Assembly: GCA_910588465.1 (NCBI GenBank)
Contig: CAJUOP010000030.1
Location: forward strand, 1-14,304
DNA from: an uncultured Christensenellaceae bacterium
GTDB taxonomy: Bacteria > Bacillota > Clostridia > Christensenellales > Borkfalkiaceae
DNA: 14,304 nucleotides
Direction: 5' to 3'
Position 1 is the stretch's first letter, and each line of letters opens with the position of its first letter. Position numbers and translations under genes: made by a program. Below, piece by piece: positions 1-6,784 of the stretch. The notes beneath the pieces are model-generated. The model was not told the DNA's origin. It was given only the letters and a program-made list of their open reading frames with translations, and searched no databases.

Positions 1-1224
1 TTCCGCGACTTCCTCGGCGGGCTCTTCCGTCACCTCTTCCGCGACTTCCTCGGCGGGCTCTTCCACGGATTTGACAAACGCTCCGTATTCGCTTTCTTCC
101 GATTTTTTCATTCCCGTTACGGTGATAAGCTTTTGCGCGATCAACTCGTCTTTCGTCGCCGAATCCACATGGTCGATCACTTCTTTGGGCTCGCCCTTCA
201 CCAAACCGTATTTTTCCGCCAGCTGTCCGAGCAGATAGAGCGCGTAATTCAGCTTACGGGGCGAAGAAATTTTCAACAGCATGGGAGTGCGCGCAAACCG
301 CTTCACCTGTGAAACGTCTATCCCGCGATACTTCGTTTCGGCGTATTCGGCAGGATCCAGCGCAAACGCGATGCACAGCTTTTTTCCCTTAAACAGCATT
401 ACGGCAAGGTGCGTTCTGCCGCTGCTTACGCGCTCCTGTTTAAAGGAAATATGCGTCTTTACTTTTTTATAGCAGGCGATCTCGTTCGATAACGCGATGT
501 AATATCCCTTTACCTCTTCGGCGGACAACGCCAGCTTGGCGCGGAAGCTGTAATGATAGCGAATGACAAACCGTACCGCCGCCTCGTCCTCACTTACCGA
601 TTCGATCCCCAGCGCGCTTCTGGTGGCTTCATCCATTTCTCCCACGGTAAGCTCTTCAGCGGCGGGCGCAACCTCCGCAAATTCCTCTTCCGTCTCTTCG
701 AATTCTTCCGCGGTCTCCTCGTCGAACGCTTCTTCCGCCTCTTCCTCGGCTTCCGGTTCCTGTACGGGGTCCTCTTCGGGTTCCTCTACGGGAACGGGTT
801 CTTCCGTAACTTTGGCAGGCGCCTCTATTTCCTCGACGACTTCCTCTACGATCTCTTCGGCAAACTTAACGGGCTCTTCGACGACCTCTTCCTCCGGTTC
901 TTCTTCGGGTTCGGGCTCTGCAACTTCTTCCGTTAGTATCTCCCGTGCGGGCTCTTCGACAGGTTCGGGCTCCGCCGCGACCCCATCGATAACCTCCGTC
1001 TCTTTCGGCTTTTCGGCGAGCTCTTCCGCCTGCGGCTCCTTCTTCTCTTCGTCCGTCATCACGACTTTTACAACGGGCGCGCGCTTTTTCAGTACGGTAA
1101 TGAACAGGACCCCGAAAACCGTAACCACCAGAATAACGGCGATCAGCACTCCCATTAAAATGAGTAAAATTTGCTTATTGGTCATATCCGACAACGCCAA
1201 AAGCGATTCGTAACCGAGTTTCAT
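1..1224 (-). CDS. Membrane-anchored protein with acidic repeat linkers (3' end outside window)
   Basis: This reading frame is open from an ATG at 1224 to the window edge (408 codons), so the C-terminus is missing. The start is supported by AAAGGAG seven or so bases upstream and a promoter at 1276-1304. Residues 1-17 are followed by one strong transmembrane helix (about 18-45) and KKR, which suggests a cytoplasmic C-terminal part. Residues about 54-205 form a very Glu/Pro/Val-rich linker. A folded-looking, basic domain follows at about 215-340 (RFVIRYHYSF, KGKKLCIAFALDP, RTPMLLKISS, KLNYALYLL). From residue 387 a second acidic linker starts, with a 12-residue repeat (EEPAEEVAEEVT) encoded by a 36-bp tandem repeat. 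The middle domain resembles a conserved uncharacterised domain I recall from Clostridia, but I cannot name it. Function unknown. The acidic linkers could space a domain from the membrane or bind basic partners (inference). Confidence 0.85.
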   Translation of the reverse strand, partial: MKLGYESLLALSDMTNKQILLILMGVLIAVILVVTVFGVLFITVLKKRAPVVKVVMTDEEKKEPQAEELAEKPKETEVIDGVAAEPEPVEEPAREILTEEVAEPEPEEEPEEEVVEEPVKFAEEIVEEVVEEIEAPAKVTEEPVPVEEPEEDPVQEPEAEEEAEEAFDEETAEEFEETEEEFAEVAPAAEELTVGEMDEATRSALGIESVSEDEAAVRFVIRYHYSFRAKLALSAEEVKGYYIALSNEIACYKKVKTHISFKQERVSSGRTHLAVMLFKGKKLCIAFALDPAEYAETKYRGIDVSQVKRFARTPMLLKISSPRKLNYALYLLGQLAEKYGLVKGEPKEVIDHVDSATKDELIAQKLITVTGMKKSEESEYGAFVKSVEEPAEEVAEEVTEEPAEEVAE

Positions 1225-1275
1225 TTTATCTCTCCTTTGGGCATATCCGTTTATTGCTTAATATATACTATTATA

Positions 1276-1304
1276 ATATTAGCACAAATTTAACGTTTTT
1301 GCAA
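1276..1304 (-). promoter_or_regulatory. Sigma-A type promoter for the membrane-anchored protein gene
   Basis: Read on the minus strand there is a -35 TTGCAA (1299-1304), a 17-bp spacer and a -10 TAATAT (1276-1281), about 50 bp upstream of the ATG at 1224. The surrounding 1225-1360 is AT-rich and holds no gene. Confidence 0.6.
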
Positions 1305-1356
1305 TACATTTCCGAAAAAATACGCCTGATTTTTGCAAAATAACAAAATATAAACT

Positions 1357-1384
1357 AAAAAACGGTAAGGAATATCCCGTACCG
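1357..1384 (-). terminator. Intrinsic terminator, original end of the GMP synthetase paralogue
   Basis: On the minus strand CGGTA...TACCG pairs around an inner GG/CC with a six-base loop, and a run of six T follows. It lies about 35 bp beyond the orphan guaA stop codon at 1420-1422. It is best read as the natural terminator of that gene, left in place after the insertion upstream of it. Confidence 0.6.
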
Positions 1385-1419
1385 CTTTTCCTCGGTTTGG
1401 ATTTTGCCGTATTTATATA

Positions 1420-1434
1420 TTATTCCCACTCGAC
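1420..1434 (-). other. Orphan 3' tail of the broken GMP synthetase gene (VEWE-stop)
   Basis: On the minus strand GTC GAG TGG GAA TAA encodes Val-Glu-Trp-Glu-stop, the near-invariant C-terminus of GMP synthetases. The intact guaA in this window ends TIEWE-stop. Here the tail is not attached to any open frame. The rest of the gene stops matching after Thr-Ile-Glu at about 2627. The tail is followed by a terminator at the distance expected for a gene end, so it marks the far side of an insertion of about 1.2 kb. Confidence 0.6.
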
Positions 1435-1533
1435 AAATCCTATTATATGGGGCTGTATTTCCTATACTTTCACAGTCATAACATTCGCAAATTTGTTAAT
1501 ATTTTACCCGCTATTTTTGGCCGCTAATTTTTT

Positions 1534-1552
1534 TAGTATCAAAATAGTATCA
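1534..1552. repeat. Two direct copies of TAGTATCA, 11 bp apart
   Basis: TAGTATCA occurs at 1534-1541 and 1545-1552, so the copies lie on the same DNA face. They lie about 100 bp from the guaA-tail junction. Paired short repeats at about one helical turn are typical of arm-type sites for tyrosine recombinases, but no recombinase gene is present here. Confidence 0.4.
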
Positions 1553-1640
1553 CAAAAAGCAGGAGAATACAACTACCTTTTACACCGTTTCCCAGGCTAT
1601 TCAGCAATAGAAAACACCCTGATATATCGGAAGTTCTCTT

Positions 1641-2591
1641 TTATTGCGCTCGACGCATTTCGTTCCGGTAGAAGCCGTCACCCTTGGACACTGTAATCAG
1701 TTCCCCTTGGGTTTCCATAGCTTGAATACGCTTGGCAATCCACCAGTCGCCGATACCCAATTGATACCGCCCCAATACATCACCGATGAGATGAGCCACC
1801 CGGAAAATTCCATCAGGGATTTGGGCACGAATGAATGGATCGTAGAAATCCTCCCCTACACTGTGCAAACGGCCATTGACAACAGCACGCAGGGGTGAAT
1901 TTTCCTCTCGAAGCTGTGACCACTCCATAGCGATAGCTCTGCGGACATTTTCAGGGATTTCCCGCTCCAGCGGCAGATACGCCGCCCAGTCCCCCGGAGA
2001 CAGTTCCCCCCAGTTCAAACAGGACTGCACCGTATTATCTTCCAGCGGCATCCACCGGGGCATCTCCAAAGCGGTCACGGGACAATCGCAGTCCCGCAGT
2101 TGCCAAAGCACATCATAAAATCCGCACAGGGAGTAAGGCGCATTGCTATACCAAATACGCACAGCCTCGCCATGTTTTCCGCCCTCTAAAAGCCGCTCTC
2201 TGTCCCGCTGGCGTTGTTCCCAAAGCATATCCCGCTGGGCATAATCGTCCGGGGCGCAGTCCGGGAGGGGAAAGTCGCCCCCCAGCCAAGCTGTGAGCAA
2301 ATCAAACCGGGCCTTCTCCGCATCAGGGCCGCTGAGGGGGCCGATGTCCAATCCCACGCATGGGCATAGTACATCTCCAGGATTGCCGCCCACAGGCTGC
2401 GCCCGGCGGTTCTCCTTCTCCCGTTTGGCCTTGAACCGGGCCATAACTTGGTCTTTCTCTTCCTGAGTGGGTTCTTTCTCTCCGTCACCGAAAATAAATC
2501 CAATCACCCCATCATCCCAACTGGACGGCCTGCAATGCGTGGCCATCTTCAATGTTCCCCATTCACTTTCAGAAAAAACAACCTGTAGCAT
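1641..2591 (-). CDS. DUF1835 and DUF3658 domain-containing protein
   Basis: The product is 316 residues and soluble, with no signal peptide or membrane segment. It begins MLQVVFSESEWGTLKMA, has the DUF1835-type motif VRIWYSNAPYSLCGFYD near residue 150, and ends in a region matching DUF3658 (LIGDVLGRYQLGIGDWWIAK). I recognise this arrangement from many Clostridia and Bacilli; the biochemical function of the family is not established. ACGGAG lies eight bases before the ATG, which supports the start. Codon use is unlike the neighbours: Ala is mostly GCC rather than GCG, and GGA, ACA, AGG and TCC are frequent. It appears to be cargo inserted into the GMP synthetase paralogue, and its first codons overlap the read-through end of that broken frame (stop at 2549). 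No promoter of its own is evident. Confidence 0.85.
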   Translation of the reverse strand: MLQVVFSESEWGTLKMATHCRPSSWDDGVIGFIFGDGEKEPTQEEKDQVMARFKAKREKENRRAQPVGGNPGDVLCPCVGLDIGPLSGPDAEKARFDLLTAWLGGDFPLPDCAPDDYAQRDMLWEQRQRDRERLLEGGKHGEAVRIWYSNAPYSLCGFYDVLWQLRDCDCPVTALEMPRWMPLEDNTVQSCLNWGELSPGDWAAYLPLEREIPENVRRAIAMEWSQLREENSPLRAVVNGRLHSVGEDFYDPFIRAQIPDGIFRVAHLIGDVLGRYQLGIGDWWIAKRIQAMETQGELITVSKGDGFYRNEMRRAQ

Positions 2592-2626
2592 GATAAAAAC
2601 TCCGTTTCAAATTCCTTTTTATCGCT

Positions 2627-3380
2627 CTCTATTGTGCCGCAGGGCTTGGGGGTAAGGTCGTAAAGCACGCGGTTTACGCCCTCCACCTCTTGGGTGATTC
2701 GCGCCGTAATGTGCTGCAACAGCGCGAACGGAACTTCCTCTACCGTGGCAGTCATGGCGTCCTTCGTGTTCACCGCACGAATGATCACGGGGAATGCGTA
2801 CGTGCGCTTGCCGTCCTTCACGCCCACCGAACGGAAATCAGGCACAGCGGTAAAATATTGCCACACCTTGCCCTCTAATCCGTTTTTGGCGAACTCCTCG
2901 CGCAGGATCGCGTCCGACTCGCGCACCGCTTCCAGCCGATCCCGCGTGATCGCGCCCAAGCAATTCGATCCCCTCCAGCTTTCTCGCCTCTTCCTCGAAT
3001 ACGCGGATAAATTCCGCGCCGATAATCTTGCGCTTTTTCTCGGGCTCCGCAACGCCCGCAAGTTTATCCAGGAAACGATCCACCGCGTCCACGTAAACCA
3101 AATTAGCGTTCATCTGATTGCGGAATACTTCGACGACCTGCTCGGGCTCGCCCTTGCGCAACAGTCCGTGATTGACGTGCACGCACACCAGCTGTTTGCC
3201 GACGGCTTTAATAAGCAACGCGGCAACGACTGACGAATCTACCCCTCCCGACAGCGCCAAAAGCACTTTTTTATTGCCGATCTGCGCCCGAAGCTCTTTT
3301 AACTGTTCTTCGATGAACGCGTTTGCAAGCGTTTCGTTAGTGATTCTCTCCATATTTTCGGGTCTTTTGTTATTCTGCAT
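2627..3380 (-). pseudogene. Broken GMP synthetase paralogue, ATP-pyrophosphatase subunit only
   Basis: The gene starts at an ATG at 3380 with AAAGGAG seven bases upstream. It encodes NAFIEEQLKELRAQIGNKKV, the P-loop SGGVDSS, HVNHGLLRKGEPEQV and KKRKIIGAEFIRVFEEEA. It never had a glutaminase domain, so it is not a truncated copy of the neighbouring guaA, from which it differs widely. At 2954-2962 the frame jumps from ...GIELLG to CLGAITRDRLEAV. Compared with the intact guaA, about 80 residues are missing, including QGTIYPD, KSHHNVGGL and PFPGPGL, all needed for activity. The rest (VWQYFTAVPDFRSVGV, NRVLYDLTPKPCGTIE) is well preserved to about 2627, where homology stops and foreign sequence begins. 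A straight reading from 3380 ends at 2838. The gene is surely inactive as a synthetase. Confidence 0.85.
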
Positions 3381-3482
3381 TATATTTCTCCTTTCATTGG
3401 TTTTATTATTTTCGCGTCGTCGTTCGCTTTCAAGATTCTCGCGGCGCGGCTTCGCCGCACCTCGGAATGGCAAAAAGTCTCG

Positions 3483-3589
3483 ATTACGGCGCGTTAACTT
3501 ATTTCCGCAAGGAAAACCGCGCTTTTCCGCCATTACGCATTACGGCGCGTTGCAAAATCGCTTCCGCAAGGAAAACCGCGCTTTTCCGC
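3483..3589. repeat. Two copies of a REP-like intergenic repeat with internal hairpins
   Basis: ATTACGGCGCGTT occurs at 3483-3495 and 3539-3551. Each copy is followed by a near-identical block of about 28 bp (3503-3530 and 3562-3589). Each block contains a small hairpin, GGAAAA-CCGCGC-TTTTCC. The spacer between the two parts differs by three bases. No gene is seen in 3381-3740. The same stretch also holds a GCGGC-TTC-GCCGC hairpin at 3446-3458. Dispersed repeats of this form often occur many times in a genome, which this window cannot show. Confidence 0.6.
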
Positions 3590-3630
3590 AGCGGGACTCA
3601 ATTTGCGCGTGAGCGGCTCACCGAGGGGAA

Positions 3631-3672
3631 GTCGCGCGAAGTAAACTGAGGACACTTGAAATTTCGCGCGAC
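3631..3672. repeat. Perfect 10-bp inverted repeat GTCGCGCGAA / TTCGCGCGAC
   Basis: The arms are 3631-3640 and 3663-3672 with a 22-base loop. Immediately after, GGGGC-GAGAA-GCCCC (3675-3689) forms another hairpin. Neither is followed by a T tract on either strand, so these are not classical terminators. Role unknown. Confidence 0.5.
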
Positions 3673-3698
3673 GGGGGCGAGAAGCCCCAAATCTCACG

Positions 3699-3738
3699 AA
3701 TTTTTTCTGTGTTCACCAACAGAAAAAATTGTGAACAC
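3699..3738 (-). terminator. Interleaved inverted repeats just after guaA, possible terminator
   Basis: AATTTTTTCTGT (3699-3710) pairs perfectly with ACAGAAAAAATT (3719-3730). GTGTTCAC (3709-3716) pairs perfectly with GTGAACAC (3731-3738). The arms alternate, so the two stems are mutually exclusive or would form a pseudoknot. They begin two bases after the guaA stop codon. A role in ending the guaA transcript is likely, but no clean GC stem plus T tract is present. Confidence 0.45.
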
Positions 3739-3740
3739 AT

Positions 3741-5276
3741 TTACTCCCATTCAATCGTAGACGGCGGTTTGCTGGTAATATCGTATACGATTTTATTGGC
3801 GTGCTTTACCTCGTTGGTAATGCGCGTGGAAATCCTTTCCAGCACGTCTGCGGGAATCCGCGCCCAGTCCGCCGTCATGGCGTCCACGCTGGTAACTGCG
3901 CGGAGCGCGATCACGTTTTCGTACGTGCGGAAATCGCCCTGCACGCCCACCGTTTTACAGTTTGTCATCACCGCAAAGTACTGCCATATTTCCCGCTGCA
4001 AGCCCGCTTTGGCGATCTCTTCGCGGAAGATAAAGTCCGCCTCGCGCAAGGTTTCCAGCTTTTGCTCGGTCACCTCGCCGATAATGCGAATGGCAAGCCC
4101 CGGACCGGGGAAGGGCTGGCGCTGCACCACGCTCTCGGGCAAGCCGAGCTCCGTGCCCACGCGGCGCACCTCGTCCTTAAACAGATCGCGCAGGGGCTCT
4201 AAAATTTCCTTAAAGTCCACCACGGACGGAAGACCGCCCACGTTATGGTGCGATTTGATTACCGCGCTTTCGCCCTTTCCGCTCTCGATCACGTCGGGAT
4301 AAATGGTGCCCTGCACCAAAAAGTCGACGCTGCCGATTTTTTTCGCCTCTTTTTCGAACACCTTAATAAACTGCTTCCCGATAATTTTGCGCTTCTTTTC
4401 GGGGTCGAGCTTGCCTTTCAGCTTTTTTAAAAACAGCCCGCCCGCGTCGGCTTTTATCAGGTTCATGCCCAGCTGCCCTTGAAAGACGCGCATCACCTCT
4501 TCCGCCTCGCCCTTACGCAAAAGCCCGTGATCGACAAACACGCAGGTGAGCAAATTGCCCGCCGCCCTGTGCACGAGAGTCGCGGCAACGGCGGAATCGA
4601 CCCCGCCCGACATAGCGCAGAGCACCTTTTTTCCGCCGATTTTTTCCTTTAATCGGGCGACCTGTTCGGATACGAAATTATGCATCGTCCAGTCGCCCTT
4701 CGCCTTGCAGACGCCGTACAAAAAGTTTTCGAGCAGCTTATTGCCGTACTGAGAATGAACGACCTCGGGATGAAACTGCACGCCGTAAATATTGCGGTGC
4801 AGATCGCCGAACACGGTTGCGGGACAGTCGGGAGTAGCGGCAAAAATCTCGAATCCTTCGGGGACGGCGGTCACGCGGTCGGTATGGCTCATCCAGCATA
4901 CGCTCGTTTGCGGGATCCCTTCCGAAAGCGGACTGTCCTTACAAAACGAAAACTCGCGTTTCCCGTATTCGCTCGACGGCGCCGATTCCACCTTTCCGCC
5001 CAGCGTATGGGCGATCAGCTGACAGCCGTAACAGATCCCGAGCACGGGGATCCCCAAATCGAACACCGCCCTTTCAATCTGTGGAGATTTTTCGTCGTAA
5101 ACGCTGTTCGGTCCGCCCGTAAAAATAATGCCCACGGGCGCATAGGCGCGGATCTCTTCCACGGTCATCGTGCACGGCTTTAAATCGCAATAAACTTTTA
5201 AGTCGCGCACGCGACGGGCGATCAGCTGATTGTACTGCCCGCCGAAGTCGAGGACGAGCACTCTTTCATGTTCCAT
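3741..5276 (-). CDS. guaA: GMP synthase, glutamine-hydrolysing
   Basis: The 511-residue product converts XMP, ATP and glutamine to GMP, the last step of GMP synthesis, in the cytosol. The N-terminal class I glutamine amidotransferase domain (1 to about 195) has LDFGGQYNQLIARRVR, the nucleophile Cys82 in GICYGCQ, and His169 and Glu171 in QFHPE. The ATP-pyrophosphatase domain has the P-loop SGGVDS (223-228). The dimerisation domain follows, with QGTIYPDVIESG, KSHHNVGGLP and QPFPGPGLAIR, ending in TIEWE. The length is normal for the family. The ATG at 5276 was chosen because it begins the family's usual N-terminus and has AAAGGA upstream; the longer open frame reads through the upstream hairpin. 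It lies 53 bp after guaB on the same strand with a terminator-like hairpin between them, so its expression may be set by read-through. Confidence 0.97.
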   Translation of the reverse strand: MEHERVLVLDFGGQYNQLIARRVRDLKVYCDLKPCTMTVEEIRAYAPVGIIFTGGPNSVYDEKSPQIERAVFDLGIPVLGICYGCQLIAHTLGGKVESAPSSEYGKREFSFCKDSPLSEGIPQTSVCWMSHTDRVTAVPEGFEIFAATPDCPATVFGDLHRNIYGVQFHPEVVHSQYGNKLLENFLYGVCKAKGDWTMHNFVSEQVARLKEKIGGKKVLCAMSGGVDSAVAATLVHRAAGNLLTCVFVDHGLLRKGEAEEVMRVFQGQLGMNLIKADAGGLFLKKLKGKLDPEKKRKIIGKQFIKVFEKEAKKIGSVDFLVQGTIYPDVIESGKGESAVIKSHHNVGGLPSVVDFKEILEPLRDLFKDEVRRVGTELGLPESVVQRQPFPGPGLAIRIIGEVTEQKLETLREADFIFREEIAKAGLQREIWQYFAVMTNCKTVGVQGDFRTYENVIALRAVTSVDAMTADWARIPADVLERISTRITNEVKHANKIVYDITSKPPSTIEWE

Positions 5277-5302
5277 AAATAATCCTTTATATTCTGTATG
5301 GT

Positions 5303-5326
5303 AAAAACGCCCTCGCGGGCGTTTTT
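5303..5326 (-). terminator. Hairpin terminator or attenuator between guaB and guaA
   Basis: A perfect 10-bp stem (AAAAACGCCC / GGGCGTTTTT) with a TCGC loop works in either direction. It begins three bases after the guaB stop and ends 26 bp before the guaA start. This leaves almost no room for a separate guaA promoter downstream of it. Confidence 0.75.
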
Positions 5327-5329
5327 TTG

Positions 5330-6784
5330 TTAATTTCTCGAAGTATAGTTGGGCGCTTCCTTGCTGATGGAAATATCGTGAGGGTGGCTTTCCAAAAGCC
5401 CTGCGTTGGTAATGCGGACAAACTCGGAATCCTTGCGCAGCTCCTCGATGTTTTTCTTTCCGCAATAGCCCATGCCCGAACGCAATCCGCCCTTCATCTG
5501 ATAGATAATGTCGGATACGCTTCCGCGGTAAGGCACCCTGCCCTCCACGCCCTCGGGAACGAACTTTTGCGCATTCTCCTGAAAGTATCTGTCCTTAGAG
5601 CCCGCCGCCATCGCGGACAGCGAACCCATTCCGCGGTAAACCTTAAAGCTTCTGCCCTGATACAGCTCGATTTCTCCGGGGCTCTCGGTGGTGCCCGCGA
5701 GCATGGAGCCGATCATTACCGCGCTGCCGCCCGCCGCGAGCGCCTTTACGATATCGCCCGAATATTTGATTCCGCCGTCGGCAATAATGCGTTTGCCAAG
5801 CTTGTCCGCCGCTTCCGCGCAGTCCATCACCGCCGAAAGCTGAGGCATACCGATCCCCGCGACCACGCGGGTGGTGCAAATGGAACCGGGACCGATCCCG
5901 ACCTTTACCACGTCCGCGCCCGCCTCGATCAGCGCCTTGGTCGCCGCCGCCGTGGCGACGTTCCCCGCGATAACCGAAAGTTCGGGGTATTTCTTTTTGA
6001 TCTCGCTCACCTTTTGAAGCACCATTTTGGAATGTCCGTGCGCGGTATCCACCGCGATCACGTCCACCTTGGCTTCTACCAGTGCGGCAACGCGCTCCAT
6101 CGTATTTGCGGCGGTCCCCACCGCCGCGCCCGCCAGCAGTCTGCCGTTTTTGTCGCGCGCCGAATTGGGGTACTGGATGCTCTTCTCGATGTCCTTAATG
6201 GTGATCAAACCTTTCAGATAGCCCTTCCCGTCGACGATGGGCAGCTTCTCGATGCGGTGCTTGCCCAAAATCTTCTGCGCGTCGGCAAGCGAAGTGCCCA
6301 CGGGCGCGGTGACGAGATTGTCTTTGGTCATAATATTTTCGATCGGCTGATCGAAATTCGTTTCGAACCGCAGATCGCGATTGGTCAAAATGCCCACAAG
6401 CTTTCCGTTTTTGGTAATGGGCACGCCGCTGATACGGTAACGCGCCATCAGCGAAACCGCGTCGCGCACGAGCTGCTCGGGCTCCAAGAAAAAAGGATCG
6501 GTAATCACTCCGTGCTCCGAACGCTTTACTTTGTCGACCTCTTTCGCCTGCTCCTCGATCGTCATGTTCTTGTGGATAATGCCCATGCCGCCCTCTCTCG
6601 CCATGGCGATCGCAAGACGGCTTTCCGTCACCGTATCCATCGCGGCGGAAATAATGGGAATATTCAAAAGAATATCGTCCGTCAGCTTGGTACGCAAATC
6701 CACTTCGTGCGGCAACACGTCGGACGCCTGCGGGATCAGCAGCACGTCGTCGAACGTAAGACCCTCTTTCACAATTCTGCTCAT
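5330..6784 (-). CDS. guaB: Inosine-5'-monophosphate dehydrogenase
   Basis: The 484-residue product oxidises IMP to XMP with NAD+, the committed step to GMP. It feeds the product of guaA just downstream. The TIM-barrel starts with MSRIVKEGLTFDDVLLIPQ. Two CBS domains occupy about residues 95-205 (GVPITKNGKLVGILTNRDL, KLPIVDGKGYLKGLITIKD). The catalytic loop GPGSICTTR has the nucleophile Cys303. GGIKYSGDIVKALAAG and the mobile-flap region YRGMGSLSAM follow. The length and all key motifs are normal. Its ATG overlaps the stop of the upstream gene by four bases (ATGA), so translation is probably coupled. A long reverse-strand open frame over this gene is a composition artefact. Confidence 0.97.
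   Translation of the reverse strand: MSRIVKEGLTFDDVLLIPQASDVLPHEVDLRTKLTDDILLNIPIISAAMDTVTESRLAIAMAREGGMGIIHKNMTIEEQAKEVDKVKRSEHGVITDPFFLEPEQLVRDAVSLMARYRISGVPITKNGKLVGILTNRDLRFETNFDQPIENIMTKDNLVTAPVGTSLADAQKILGKHRIEKLPIVDGKGYLKGLITIKDIEKSIQYPNSARDKNGRLLAGAAVGTAANTMERVAALVEAKVDVIAVDTAHGHSKMVLQKVSEIKKKYPELSVIAGNVATAAATKALIEAGADVVKVGIGPGSICTTRVVAGIGMPQLSAVMDCAEAADKLGKRIIADGGIKYSGDIVKALAAGGSAVMIGSMLAGTTESPGEIELYQGRSFKVYRGMGSLSAMAAGSKDRYFQENAQKFVPEGVEGRVPYRGSVSDIIYQMKGGLRSGMGYCGKKNIEELRKDSEFVRITNAGLLESHPHDISISKEAPNYTSRN

Larger units (their letters stand above)
1435..2626. mobile_element. Probable relic of an integrated element at the 3' end of a guaA-like gene
   Basis: The segment sits between codon Thr-Ile-Glu of the broken GMP synthetase (about 2627) and its orphan tail (1420-1434). 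It holds one gene (DUF1835/DUF3658) whose codon use differs from its neighbours, plus about 200 bp of AT-rich non-coding DNA (1435-1640) with a direct repeat like integrase arm sites. The 3' end of guaA is a documented integration target for genomic islands and ICEs. No integrase, transposase or long terminal repeat is visible. Only GAG, and weak similarity around it, is shared by the two junctions. The element would therefore be a remnant, and the exact ends are uncertain. Confidence 0.4.

Noticed and set aside
563..1213. A Ser/Thr-rich plus-strand open frame resembling a surface mucin
   Set aside because: It is the reverse complement of the acidic Glu codons (GAA/GAG) of the minus-strand membrane protein, whose start, ribosome site and promoter are all clear.
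1397..1696. A 99-codon plus-strand open frame across the insert junction
   Set aside because: It starts inside the old gene's 3' region and crosses the orphan guaA tail. It has no ribosome site and looks like AT-rich chance coding.
3483..3589. A possible CRISPR array
   Set aside because: There are only two copies of the repeat, the two halves of the unit are spaced differently in each copy, and no cas gene is nearby.
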